From positions 7,626,001 to 7,690,000 of the forward strand of contig CM121343.1 in the NCBI GenBank assembly GCA_051530055.1: a stretch of 64,000 bases of DNA, in the 5' to 3' direction. Shown piece after piece: positions 1 through 11,819 of this stretch (position 1 is its first letter; every line of letters begins with the position of its first letter). This DNA is from Neoechinorhynchus agilis (taxonomy: Eukaryota > Acanthocephala). A program made the translations under genes and the position numbers. A model generated the notes under the pieces. The model ran no database searches and was not told the DNA's origin. It saw only the letters and a list, made by a program, of their open reading frames with translations.

Positions 1-1600
1 GAGTTGCTGTGTAGAATTCCGAACCATCGTCCATCGGCTTTAATCTTAAAATATGAATGTTCAAACGGTGCATAAAGAGTTTAAGCACAAAATCCACCTG
101 ACTCCACGGATTTTAAGCATCTATTTTTTTTCTAGTTGCTTATCACAACATCGCTTGTGATCAATTGTAAAATCGGCGAAAATAATCCTTTTTTTTGGTG
201 TGCTCCAATAATAAACTGCAACCGGAGGAGGAACCAGAAACCACAAGGACAACGTCGAATCTGATGAGTTTTATATCAGACGAAACCACACAGGAAGCCT
301 ACTCGCTAGTTATTCGAGATAAATCTAATTTTAAAGATGCTTTAAAAGTTAATCTTCCATTTTGGGCCGCCGCCGTCGCTACAAAATGCCTGACGACCAC
401 CACTAAAGTTTTTAGAAACGGCAAATGACGTGTACTTCTAGGCCGAACAAATCCTAAAGGAAAATGAACCGCGAGTGACTCCTATAAAAATTTAAGTAGC
501 CGGAAATCATGCGCGCGGGTGCGTCAAGGTCTTTAGTGTGGTCTTATCTACAAACGCACAAATGGCACGGAAGTGATTGCGGCACATAACGGAGCCAAGA
601 GGCGCGCGTTCTATGGACATTTAACGAAATTCAGCCATAATGAGCTTACGGATTGAGTTTAACTCCAATTTTGCTAAAATTGTGCTTGTAAAATTTAAAA
701 ATTCTCATTGTGACTGAGTTTAGTTTGAAATGTAACATTTTTACAGGGTGGAAGTCCGTGCTTTATTGAGAAATCGGTTGATCCAATAGATACAATTCCA
801 TCTTTCAAAATCTATAGATTAGAGAAGCACTCTACGATCATTGTTTGGAGCTTTTTTTTACCGTGATCGGAAAATGTACATTTTTAAAAGAAATCGAATC
901 TAATCGTCGGATCATATTCACAAATAGTTAAACGCATCCATATTTCTAAGATAACGAAATTGTACTTTTGTCACGAACTCAGATAATTCGGCTGGAGCGT
1001 GCCCTTCTTCAGACACGTTCTGCACTAGTTGATCTTATTTAAGACCAAGGTTGTTGTTCAAATTCATCACGATCGTCAACTTTGAGAATCAATGTATGAC
1101 AAGAATATTGGCACCAGTGTGCTTGGTTTTTTTATTTGATTATTTGAAATATTGGTATTCTTGGCTAATATTCGGGGTTATTGTTGTTTGGGTCGCTTGT
1201 CAATAACACTCGACAGAGGAATCGCGTTACGTCTATTGATTCCCGGGTTCCCAAGTCAAAACAATCATTTGATGTGTGTTTGTGACCAACATATCTTCCC
1301 ATTTTGTAGATAGAATTGATAATGACTGATTCAATCATGTCTAGTTTATTAAAACCATTATCCGAGTTATAGCCCCGATACGTATAGTCTCAAAAAAATA
1401 TTTCGGATTGGAATGAGTGGCTACTTGCATAAAGCAAAGATTCTCTTGTTTGGGAGAATGACAGTCTTTGCTGTTGGTGCTTCATTTCAGCGACCGAGAA
1501 AACAAAGTTAGACCAAAAGATCCGCGATGCTCTTTTATAATATTATAGAATTATAAAAGCTGCTTAATCCGTTAATTCAAAAATTTGTCTCAATGAGCAT
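1..1600. other. Non-coding stretch, nothing recognised
   Basis: No ORF here looks like a protein I know. The longest open frame (195-428, plus) is 77 codons, Thr/Ser-rich and without recognisable motifs. The stretch is AT-rich and ends where the LTR element starts. Confidence 0.5.
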
Positions 1601-1938
1601 TGTGATATCATTAGACAAAATGTTAATCAACACCGTTGCGTGGTTCGTAACTAGTTTATATATATATATACTGTGTATTCTTGAAAATCCTGTCGAGACT
1701 ACCCTTTGAGTGGATTTCCTCAGCAGACTGGGCCAACAAATCCATGCAGTGGATCGGATTATGACTTCCAAAAACGGATAGTAACTAGTATAGAATGTTG
1801 CTTCAGTTATTCAGCGACAGCATTCGATCCATGGTTTGCTTTTGCCGAATAAATTTTTTATATATATATAATTAAGCGCGCAAATACGTTTGTGTGTGTT
1901 TGTGATTGAATTAAAACCACAGTTTGGTTAATACAACA
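1601..1938 (+). repeat. 5' LTR of the 1.6-4.9 kb fossil
   Basis: Matches the split 3' LTR: the start (TGTGATATCATTARACAAAA), a TA-rich run after AACTAGTT, and a last part with GCGCAAATACGTTTGTGTGTG and CACAGTTTGGTTAATACAA are shared. The 3' LTR copy lacks about 200 bp of the middle. Confidence 0.65.
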
Positions 1939-3867
1939 ATTTAATTCAATCACAAATACCAGGCAGTCCTTCGCATTTCAAGTTTACACCTCTCAAAACT
2001 TCGTTTGGCTCTTAATTGTTACTGAAATGATCGAGGCTGTCAATGGCGTATTGAACGGTCTTGGCAATTTCAATCGCGTTGTCCAGATCCATCTAACCGT
2101 ACCCTGTGTCGAATGATGGTTGATTTTAGACCGGTGATGAACACACCACGCACCAATTCCGTTTCTGCTTCTTCTTGTTTCTTGGTGATTGGACAAACTG
2201 GTCGATATCTTCTCGCTGTTTCCTGGTCGATAGTAGATGTTTGCTAAGAATCTCGTTCGTTTTGTATAAACTTTCTATAGATGTGCTGGATTCTTCAATT
2301 AGTTCATATATTTCCGGTCCGACATAGACGAATAGGATCTCTAATCGATTACTGTTTTCATGTAGTGTCGATAGGAAAAGTTTCGTTTCCACAATTTGTT
2401 TTGGCGAGATGCTCCATCCTCATGTGGCAACGTATTGAACTTTTCGACAATTTTAATGCCGCTTGTTGTTGTATCTGATCCGCTAGACAACGAGGAATCG
2501 CTCATTCTGATTGAATTAAATTGTTGTATTGCACTGTTTGAAACGGTCAAATATTGGAGTTGTCTTTTTGACCATAAAACCGCTCGTTATTATTACTGAC
2601 TAGAAATCTGTATCGTTCTTGATGAACCATTCGAAGAAAATCAGAAACGAATGGATATTACGGTCGCGCCTAGAATTATCTGGATTCTCATATTCGATAA
2701 GATATCGACCTGGTTGAGAGAATTAATCTGTAGATGTCATGTCTCGTGATATTTGCGCTTCCATGACAACTCGAAATGGGCAACTTCTTCAAATACACTC
2801 GGTCATCCGGACATCACTAGGTTCATGTACTTCGTGAAGGAAAACAACCTACCGTATACGATCGAAGAAATATGGAATGTCCCGAATGTCAAATGTGTTG
2901 CAGCATAAAGCCGAGATTTTACAAACCTAACAACCTTCATCTTTTTAAAGCGACAGAGCGTTTCGAACGCTTATGGATAGATTTTAAAGGGTCCTTGCCT
3001 TCAACTACGAATGGCATATCTTTTCGTCGTCGTAGATGAATTTTCACGCGTTCCGATCGCTTTCGCTACTAGAGATTGTTCCCCTGACGCAGTCAAATCT
3101 TATTTACGGCAAATATTCGCCATTCTTGGTTGTCCTGCTTATATCCGCTCAGACAAGGGAGCTTCATTCGTGTCCCAAAGCATACGTTCATGGTTAAATA
3201 GCTTGAGAATTTGTAGGAACAATTCAACCACATTTCATCCGCAAGGAGACGGGCAGTGTGAGGGGACAAACGGAACGATATGGAGGACGGTTCAACTCAT
3301 GTTCGCTGACAAAAATATGCCCTCGAAACGATAGTCCGATATCCTTCCTGAAGCTCTTTCTAGAATACGATCCCGACTATGTACAAGTACCAATGTCACC
3401 CCTCATCAAGGAATGTTCAGTTTCGAAATACGAAAACCTCTAACATCTTCACTGCCTACTTGGATTAATAACATCGCGACAGCATACCTAAAAAACATGC
3501 CACTGCGATCGAAATACGATGATAAGATGCGACAATCGAACACCGAACGGTCGCCAAGAAATCGTCTCTAGTAGAAGACTGGCTCCTTTCGGAACTTATA
3601 GGCTAACCGATGACTCAAGTCCTACAGTAGATGCGGAACCTATGGAGAAAACCGAAGATCGGTCCACTGAAGATCAGTCCAAAGATCCAGTCAGCATAGC
3701 GGCCGAAGTTCCGATCAGCACAGTGTCGTCGCAGTCGCCGATCCTTAACCATTATTAATCTAGTCTAGGATTTCAATGGATTGACGAAGGAGAGCGTGAA
3801 GTTCGACGGTCCTATCGATTACCATTTTCAAAGAAGGGGAAAATTGTGATATCATTAAACAAAATTG

Positions 3868-4738
3868 TACGTTGGCGAATCCTGTCCCCGGTGTTGTTGT
3901 TACTCATTTATTTGAGAAATATTTCGCAAGGTTTTCCTTGCCTCTTCAGTCTATCTAAAATGGAGGACATAGACAGGATGCACAGCCGGTCACGTCTGGA
4001 TGTAGCCCAGATCCGCGGGTTTGCTAATACCCGAAGTGTGGCGAGTTCCATCCGCACACACCTCTTGCGGTTTGTTGCCGACTAATTTGCCGGTCATGCT
4101 ACGCAACTTTGATAGCACCAGAGTGTGGTTTGATTTATTGCCCTCCATCGTCGAATTTCCCCGGATGTGAATGACCTCAAGAATCAGTCTTCTTCTAAGG
4201 TCCGGTTCGCTGGTTATGAATCTCGCCTTTTCAAAATCCACCTTGTGCTGGATTGTTTGCTGGTGGTTCGAGATTGCTGAGGATTTGTCGAAAGTCCTTC
4301 AAGCCTGTTTATGCTGCGAGATCCGTTTCTTGATCCCTTGCATAGTTTGTCTAATGTTGACACTTGAGCATTTTGCACATGGAATTTTGTAGATCCCTGA
4401 TTTGGTCTCTTGCTTGGTTTTCCTCTTGAGAATGCCCGCAATGGATGCGCCCCGTTTGTTGTAAATGAAAAGATTTGGAGCGAGGTACTTGAGGCGCCTC
4501 AGTTTTCTGGTCGAGTCGGCAACAAACCGCAAGAGGTGTGTGCGAATCGAACCCTCCACACTTCGGGTATTAGCAAATCCGCGGATCTGAGCTGCATCCA
4601 GACGTGACCTGCTGTGCATGCTGTCCATATATCGTCTCCATTTTAGATAGAGACTGAAGAGGCAAGGAAAACCCCTTGCGAAATATTTCTCAAATAAATG
4701 AGTACCGATAACACCGGGGACAGGATTCACCAACGTAC
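3868..4738 (-). mobile_element. Penelope-like element fragment (GIY-YIG end) with inverted arms
   Basis: On the minus strand 4299-4733 encodes the end of a Penelope-like polyprotein: a conserved lead-in (NKRGASIAGIL) and a GIY-YIG nuclease start (SGIYKIPCAKC). A further stretch at about 4240-4100 (FITSEPDLRRRLILEV) fits the usual C-terminal tail of the family. The fragment is flanked by inverted arms of about 215 bp: 3868-4082 matches the reverse complement of 4516-4737. Penelope-like elements are known for direct or inverted terminal repeats of this kind. The reverse transcriptase is absent and the copy is not whole. It sits inside the 3' LTR of the element above, so it is the younger of the two. 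Confidence 0.7.
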
Positions 4739-4870
4739 AATCAAATTCACAACGAGGACAATGACATTAAACAAAATGTAGTTCGTGTTCCTAACTAGTT
4801 CATATATATATAATTAACTGCGCAAATACGTTTGTGTGTGTGAATTAAAATCACAGTTTGGTTAATACAA

Positions 4871-6017
4871 GAGGCATAATGCGTGATCGATGATAAAATT
4901 GTCCAATCACAGTTCACTTCTATTCTCAGATATGCTCGTTCAGATGTCTTTAGTCCTGGAGCCGTTCTTATGGAATATCATAACTGATATCAAGTTAGGT
5001 GCAGCGGGGCAATGCGGCTACCATTTTGGCCAGCGCCGATGAATAGGAGCGTTGAAGAAACTATAAATTATGTATGCGTGCTTAAAAAAAGAGAAATTAG
5101 TACAAACCCGGATTCGTAGATCAAACTGTCTGTTTGACAGAAACAGGGCATTATGCTTCGACGTGCTTGAATCACCGTCTGATGTGTGCTGGCTCTCACG
5201 TCAAAGCCTCTTATCCGACTTCAGATCGGCTGTGAAGGCATCGTTCAACGTCCTTCAATCTGATCAGTACAAGAGGATAGATGGATATTCAAATTATATT
5301 GTTATATGTCTGACTGTGTGATTAATAATAATTCGAAATGCAACAGACCATTGGATAAACAACACAAGGATATATGGAGCCAACGCGAAATTCGGCAATT
5401 TCTTCACATTTAAGGGAATAAATCGACAAATATCTCCTCAGGCACAAGAGAAGTCTTGTGTTAATAAGAGCTTGCGAAACGTGCTGAGGTAGGTGGTTAC
5501 CGCGTGAAAAGAATCCGTTAACTTCGGTGCCGCACGGGCACTCTACCGTATAGTCTGCAATCGCTTCCACACCTCCGACAGCAAAGATCATTCCTCTATA
5601 AACGGGATAATGTTACAGCTTTATTGTGCATTACCAGTCTTTTTCCTCTTTGAGGGACGCGTTCGTGATTAGCTGTCATTTGAGGAAAATAAAGTGATTT
5701 TCTAAATCGGACCGCTGATTGAATTAGGGCGAACTTAGGACTTCATTTTTCTACAATGAGATTTTGTGTAATTCTTCTCAGTATTTTGGGACAAAAAATA
5801 ACATGATCCTTTCGAACGTCCACACAAATCTGTATTCACATGATATACATTTTTTACTAGGACAAATCATAAAGTATCATTGTGAAATTTCACCGTCTCT
5901 TTATTTCAGAAATATAGAACCTAATCCGCAAAAAGCGGATATGCACGAGCGGTCATGAAGTTGGGCGCCCGTTGCTATATACACACGCACGTCTTGCACA
6001 CCACGATTGCTGGTGGA
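4871..6017. other. Intergenic, no supported gene
   Basis: Several open frames of 80-90 codons occur. The minus-strand frame at 5322-5591 starts MIFAVGG, faintly like a kelch blade, but nothing else supports that. This is presumably the downstream flank of ILRUN. Confidence 0.4.
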
Positions 6018-6933
6018 TTATTCCTCCATGTCCAAATCGCCATCATCATCGGCGATTCTGACGTCCTTTATCCCGTCTGTCACCTCTTTCACTTCCTCAT
6101 CGGCGCCATTGGCACGTCCGCGGGCGTCGGGTGGACTCACAAGTGGGGCTGTTCCGAGAAATGGATTCGCGTTGGTTTCAGCATTATCACCTCGATTACT
6201 ACTACTAGAACTGCTGCTGCTGCTACTGCTGCTGCTGCTGCTGCTGTTGCAAGTGCCAATGTTATTAAAACTCTGGAGCTGTTGTGTAATTCCGAGTATA
6301 CCAGTCCGTTCTACTGGAACAATTGCCCAAACCATCTCTTAAAATGCGATATAAAGAACAAGACAATGGGAAGCAACTCTCACCTCCAAATGGAACTCCT
6401 TGTGCAGTAGTGAATCTAAATTGGCTTTTATATACTCCAGGTTCCGTCGGACTTGTCAGATCAACTTTGAGATCAAAATGTTCTTGAGGTTTGATTGATC
6501 TGGTTATTACAAGAGTCTTTTGATCCGGGATAAGATCGCCACATAAAAAGTTGAACTCGACATGGATAGGCCATGGCTCCTGGCCCGTGTTCTGGAATCT
6601 CCAAGCTTTCGTAAATTTCGTTGACGGAGTAATTGACTCTCCTTCGCCATAGGTTGTATCTTCCACTATTGCCATGCTGGGAACTCGCTCAGTTAAATCA
6701 GGCGAATCGTTGTCATAATAGGCGCCGATTGCATTCTGTAGGTTCCAATTAGCCAACTCCAGGAAAAACTTGATTCCCTCGTCGCTGAGCTTCGTCAGCG
6801 TATATTCCCTGAACTGTAGCACCAACTCATCGCGGTCAATTGTGCCAAGCGAGCGAAATGAGTCCCAGAATTTCGCGTCATTCATCGGGTCATCGTCAGT
6901 GTCCATGGGTTCTTGTCCGGATGGATGGTTCAT
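6018..6933 (-). CDS. ILRUN: ILRUN homologue (UBA-like plus NBR1-type FW domain)
   Basis: Two exons, 6933-6384 and 6337-6018, with a 46-bp GT-AG intron that keeps frame and gives about 289 residues; the human protein is 298. The N-terminus has a short acidic lead and a UBA-like helical unit (ELANWNLQNAIGAYYD). This is followed by the FW domain (WRFQNTGQEPWP, then a beta-rich stretch ending at PFG). The second exon opens MVWAIVPVERTGILGITQQL, which aligns with the family's WVILTVE segment. In vertebrates ILRUN binds p300/CBP and dampens IRF3- and NF-kB-dependent transcription. The C-terminus holds a run of 16 serines, absent from the vertebrate protein as I know it, and ends acidic. The start follows a plausible acceptor (GTTTAAG) 15 nt upstream. 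Confidence 0.92.
6211..6248. repeat. (CTG)n trinucleotide repeat
   Basis: An almost pure CTG run on the plus strand. Read on the minus strand in the ILRUN frame it is AGC, giving polyserine. Confidence 0.9.
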
Positions 6934-8203
6934 CCGTATATTTCGATCTTAAACGAAACAAACGCACTAAAAATGCTTATCCGGAAAAAAGATAATCCCA
7001 AATAATAACACAGAACCTTAGAACGGACAACAATGTACGCGCGCGCGTGTGTGTGCGCGTCGTCTGTTTACACACATTTACGGATCACACTGTGACGTAG
7101 TGCGAAATTGCCCTGAAAGACTCAGCCATCCGCGCTAATGACGCACCACACGTGGGTGAGTGGTGACGTCACTGAAAAACGAATTGCGTTCTTTCGTGCT
7201 CTCTTAATTCTTACAGAAAACACGTCAGATATTGAACCCTCGCCGAATGCAATTACAGGGTGTCCTTTGCATCAAGAGAAACGTTTACGATTTGTTCTCC
7301 TGTAGTCGACGAGAGAGCTGCAAAATCCACTCCTAATGTCCACGATGATTAGACCAGCAAAGTGATGGCGACAAATGCTCTTTGAGGGTATTGCAATTTG
7401 CTGCGTCGAGCAAACGAGCACTACAAAAATTGGTGAATCACCAGGAAGCGTCTCTATACTTAAGGACGAGTCGTCACCGCACGGTGTAATTTCAAAGGAA
7501 ATGACGAATTGCTATTCCTATGATGTTGTTTAGCCCCATTCCCCATTGGACGCCGCCTCCGTATCCACGCTTTTCGAAATCCCTTTCGAAAATGGACCAT
7601 TCGAACGAATCGACAATACACGGACGCCTTTTCGTTATAAATGACGAGAAATTGCAGCAGAAGAGAACGTTTAAGGAAGAAAGAACAGTGGCGTGAATGT
7701 GACGGTCCGCTTAACGCAGTAGTGACGTCATAACACGTCACAGTGGCGAGATATTCTCCTTTTAATTGCTTAGTGTTCAAATTTTAAAATCTCATTTTTT
7801 AACTTTTAAAGCCAGAGCTCATGAGTTGTTGAAAATTTATTGTTCAAATGGTTTTTTCTTGAATCTGTGATCAAAATTATTTTTTACATTTCTGTTTTTA
7901 ACCCATTTATACCGATTGATGGTGGGTGGTTGCTGTGTCGTCATTTTCGATAATGCCGCCAATGACGATTATCTGGCGGTGAAAAATTAAAAGAATTTAT
8001 TGATCCCAATATTTCGGAGGCACAATCTTGTACGTGTTTATCAAGGTTATTAAAGCTTTTTTATTCGCAGTGCCAATGACGATGATCTGGAGAAGATTAT
8101 CGATCCCATTCTCCAAATCATAATTCGATATCATTAAGAAAACCAAAATACGATCGCCATATTCAAAAAACTTGGCCAAGTACTTCTCTATTGCCATTCT
8201 AAC
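6934..8203. other. Intergenic, ILRUN upstream side
   Basis: Contains an alternating CG/CA tract near 7035-7055 and no recognisable gene. Open frames at 7460-7780 and 7997-8197 (minus) have no family features. The ILRUN promoter should lie in the first few hundred bases. Confidence 0.4.
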
Positions 8204-9733
8204 ATCGTTATCTCTACTGAACTAGGGCGGTACAAGTTAAAACCCAATTTTCTAACGTTCCTTCAATATTTATAGCAGTCGAATTCGATTAAACCATTGA
8301 CTGCAATGATCCCAAAATAGGAACCCGGTTCTTTAGGCTACCTGACGGATCTATCCGTGACCACGAAATAGAAAGGCCTTTACAGGTTTTTATAGGATGT
8401 CATTTGTAAAAGAAGACGTCAATGTGGCGGTGCGAGGAATCTTAAAGTACCGGTTCTGGGGAATCAATGGGATAATGTTATGACGCGTCATCAATATTGG
8501 ATCAGTTGGATCGTTATCTCTACTGAACTAGGGCGGTACAAGTTAAAACCCAATTTTCTAACGTTCCTTCAATATTTATAGCAGTCGAATTCGATTAAAC
8601 CATTGACTGCAATGATCCCAAAATAGGAACCCGGTTCTTTAGGCTACCTGACGGATCTATCCGTGACCACGAAATAGAAAGGCCTTTACAGGTTTTTATA
8701 GGATGTCATTTGTAAAAGAAGACGTCAATGTGGCGGTGCGAGGAATCTTAAAGTACCGGTTCTGGGGAATCAATGGGATAATGTTATGACGCGTCATCAA
8801 TATTGGATCAGTTGGATCGTTATCTCTACTGAACTAGGGCGGTACAAGTTAAAACCCAATTTTCTAACGTTCCTTCAATATTTATAGCAGTCGAATTCGA
8901 TTAAACCATTGACTGCAATGATCCCAAAATAGGGACCCGGTTCTTTAAGATACCTGACGGATCCATCCGTGACCACGAAATAGAAAGAAGGCCTTCACAG
9001 GTTTTAATAGGATGTCATTTGTAAAAGAAGACGTCAATGTGGCGGTGCGAGGAATCTTAAAGTACCGGTTCTGGGAAGTCAATGGGATAATGTTATGACG
9101 CGTCATCAATATTGGATCTGCTGGATCGTTATCTCTACTGAACTAGGGCGGTACAAGTTAAAACCCAATTTTCTAACGTTCCTTCAATATTTATAGCAGT
9201 CGAATTCGATTAAACCATTGACTGCAATGATCCCAAAACAGGGACCCGGTTCTTTAAGATACCTGACGGATCCATCCGTGACCACGAAATAGAAAGAACT
9301 TCACAGGTTTTAATAGGATGTCATTTGTAAAAGAAGACGTCAATGCCTCGGTGGCGGTGCGAGGAATCTTAAAGTACCGATTCTGGGAAGTCAATGGGAT
9401 AATGTTATGACGCGTCATCAATATTGGATCTGCTGGATCGTTATCTCTACTGAACTAGGGCGGTACAAGTTAAAACCCAATTTTCTAACGTTCCTTCAAT
9501 ATTTATAGCAGTCGAATTCGATTAAACCATTGACTGCAATGATCCCAAAACAGGGACCCGGTTCTTTAAGATACCTGACGGATCCATCCGTGACCACGAA
9601 ATAGAAGGAACTTCACAAGTTTTTATAGGATGTCATTTGTAAAAGAAGACGTCAATGCCTCGGTGGCGGTGCGAGGAATCTTAAAGTACCGATTCTGGGA
9701 AGTTAATGCGATAATGTTATGACGCGTCATCAT
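8204..9733. repeat. Tandem array, about 306-bp unit, five copies
   Basis: The phrase ATCGTTATCTCTACTGAAC recurs at 8204, 8510, 8816, 9125 and 9437, giving units of 306, 306, 309 and 312 bp. The first units are nearly identical; the later ones differ by small indels such as an added GCCTCG before GGTGGCGGTGCG. Each unit contains GTTATGACGCGTCATCA, with an internal palindrome. Confidence 0.95.
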
Positions 9734-11189
9734 TAAAATTGGATAACACCATTGAAATCAGCACATCAGAAATGCTTCAAGAAATATGGCAGCTATGGCA
9801 AATCCGAAGATTGATTTGGAATCAGCACGTTCAGATAAACTAAATGAACATAATCAATAAACGGCAGCAATATTATTAACGCCGGAAATAGCATTGTTAA
9901 ATTTCGTTCAAAGTCATAACAGCGAAAGATCACTAAATTTGCAAGAGTAATTAAAATTGGATAACACCATTGAAATCAGCGCATCAGATATGCTTTAAAT
10001 GTTTTATAGGATGTAAGCTGTGTCGTCGCATCATGGTTTTAATTCTCGTACCTTTTATGAACAACAATCCTCAAACTAAATGTTAAGATTTACAAACCCA
10101 CAAAGAACAGTAAATACAGGTGAAATCCGCTTCAAAAGTAGGTCTAGAAAAGCTAATTTTATCTGAAATTAATTGGCATTTTAATATTTTTAAACAAGGT
10201 TATGTGTGTAAAAATTGAAAGAAGAATAACTCAAGAACTATGACAGCTATCGCAAATCTGAAATTTTTTTAGAATCAGCACGTCGAGATGAACTATTTGG
10301 ACATAATCGATAAACGACGGCTATATTATTAGCGCCGGAAATCGCATTTTTATATTCCGTCCAAATTCATAACAGTGAAAGATCAGTGTATTTATAAGAT
10401 TCATTAAAATTGGATAATTGCATTGAAATCATCGCATCAGATATGCTCTAAATTTCTTATAAGATCTAAGGCGTGTCATCGCAACATGGATTGAATTCAG
10501 TTGTTTTTTGTGAAAATCAATCTTAAAGCTTTATATTAAGATTTACAAAGCAACAAAAAAACAGTAAATGCAGATGAAATCGGCTTTAAATGTTGATCTA
10601 GAAAAGTTAATTTTATCTGAAATTAATTGACGTTTTAATATCTTCAATCAAGGTTGTGGATTTAAAAATTGAAAGACGAATAACTCAAGAACCGTGGTAG
10701 CTATCGAAAATCTGAAAACAGATTAGGAATCGGCGCGTCGAGATGCACTATATGGACATATTCGACAAACGACAGCTATATTATTAACGGCGGAAATCCC
10801 ATTGTTATATTCCGTCCAAATTGATAACAGTGAAAGATCACTAAATTTATAAGATTCATTAAAGTTAGATAATACCATTAAAATCAGCGCATCGGATATG
10901 CTTAAAATGTTTTAATAGATCTGAACCGAGTCATCGCACCATGAGTTTTATTCAGGTATCTTTTATGAATATCAATCTTCAAACCAAATGTTAAGATTTA
11001 CAAAGCCACAAAAAACACTAAATGCAGTTAAAATCAGCTTGAAAAGTTAGTTTTATCTGAAATTTATCGAAACTTTAATATCTTTTATCAAGGTTATTGG
11101 TCTGAAAATTCTTAGGCAAATAACTCAAAACTATGGCAGCCGTCGAAAATCCGAAAACAAAAATGGAATCAGTCTGTCATGATAAACTA
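9732..11189. repeat. Degenerate tandem array, about 453-bp unit
   Basis: The phrase ATTAAAATTGGATAACACC, or a variant, recurs near 9732, 9949, 10403 and 10857. The last three are about 454 bp apart. Units share TTAAGATTTACAAA, CTCAAGAACTATGRCAGCTAT and AACAGTGAAAGATCA blocks and are clearly diverged from one another, so this family is older than the neighbouring 306-bp array. Confidence 0.85.
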
Positions 11190-11695
11190 AATGAAAACGG
11201 ATCCAACCGTGATCACGAAATAGAAAGAACTTCACAAGTTTTAATAAGATGTCATTTGTAAAAGAAGACTTGCCAATGTCTCGATGACTGTGCAAGGAAG
11301 CTTAAAGTACCGCTTCTCTAAAGTTAAAAGGATAATGTTATTACGGGTCATCAATATTCGATTAGTTGGATCGTTATCTCTACTGACCTGCGGCGGTCCA
11401 AGTAAAAACGTAATTTTCCTCGTTCCTTCGATATTGAGCGCATTGGACTTCGATTAAACCATTAACTGCACTGATCCCAAAATGGGAACTCGGTACTTTA
11501 AGCTACCTGACGGATCCGTTTGTAAAAACGACACAGAAAGAAGACCTTCACAGATTTCAATAGGATGTCATTTGTAAAAGAAGACCTGTCAATGTCTCGA
11601 GGACTGTGCGAGGAATCTTAAAGTACCGGTTCTGGGGAGTTAATACGATAATGTTATGACGCGTCATCAATATTCGATTGGTTGGATCGCCTACA
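11190..11695. repeat. Two diverged units of the 306-bp family
   Basis: Repeats the order of the 8.2-9.7 kb array (ATAGAAAGAACTTCACAAG, TTTGTAAAAGAAGAC, TAAAGTACCG, GACGCGTCATCAATATT) with many substitutions. The 453-bp array is therefore bracketed by young and old copies of the 306-bp family. Confidence 0.85.
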
Positions 11696-11819
11696 GCCAA
11701 GAATATTTTATTGAAGCATTTTGATCGGATTTATTCTGAAGCTTATCAACTCCATTCCAAAGCTGCAAATGCCTTAAACATTCTTATTTAATATAAAACG
11801 ACGATGTTGAGGTTTTACA

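Larger units (their letters stand above)
1601..4870 (+). mobile_element. LTR retroelement fossil (Ty3/gypsy-like), with a nested element in its 3' LTR
   Basis: Terminal repeats begin TGTGATATCATT at 1601 and again at 3846. The 5' LTR runs to about 1938, ending near GGTTAATACAACA. The 3' LTR ends near 4870 and is split by a Penelope-like insertion at about 3868-4738. Internally, 2880-3440 encodes a zinc-binding remnant followed by an integrase core (FVVVDEFSR, IRSDKGASF, HPQGDGQCEGTNGT), as in Ty3/gypsy elements of invertebrates. The gag and reverse-transcriptase parts are not recognisable. The element is broken in several places and much shorter than a whole one, so I read it as an old copy. 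Confidence 0.75.

Noticed and set aside
195-428. 77-codon ORF as a gene
   Set aside because: No family features, no clear splice sites, and length within chance expectation.
5322-5591. Kelch-repeat exon (MIFAVGG start)
   Set aside because: Only one weak motif, with no neighbouring repeats and no splice context.
6007-6342. Plus-strand poly-Leu/Ala ORFs opposite ILRUN
   Set aside because: Shadows of the serine-repeat coding strand.
8204-9733. CRISPR-like array
   Set aside because: Units are 306 bp and identical throughout, with no alternation of repeat and spacer. It is a eukaryotic satellite.
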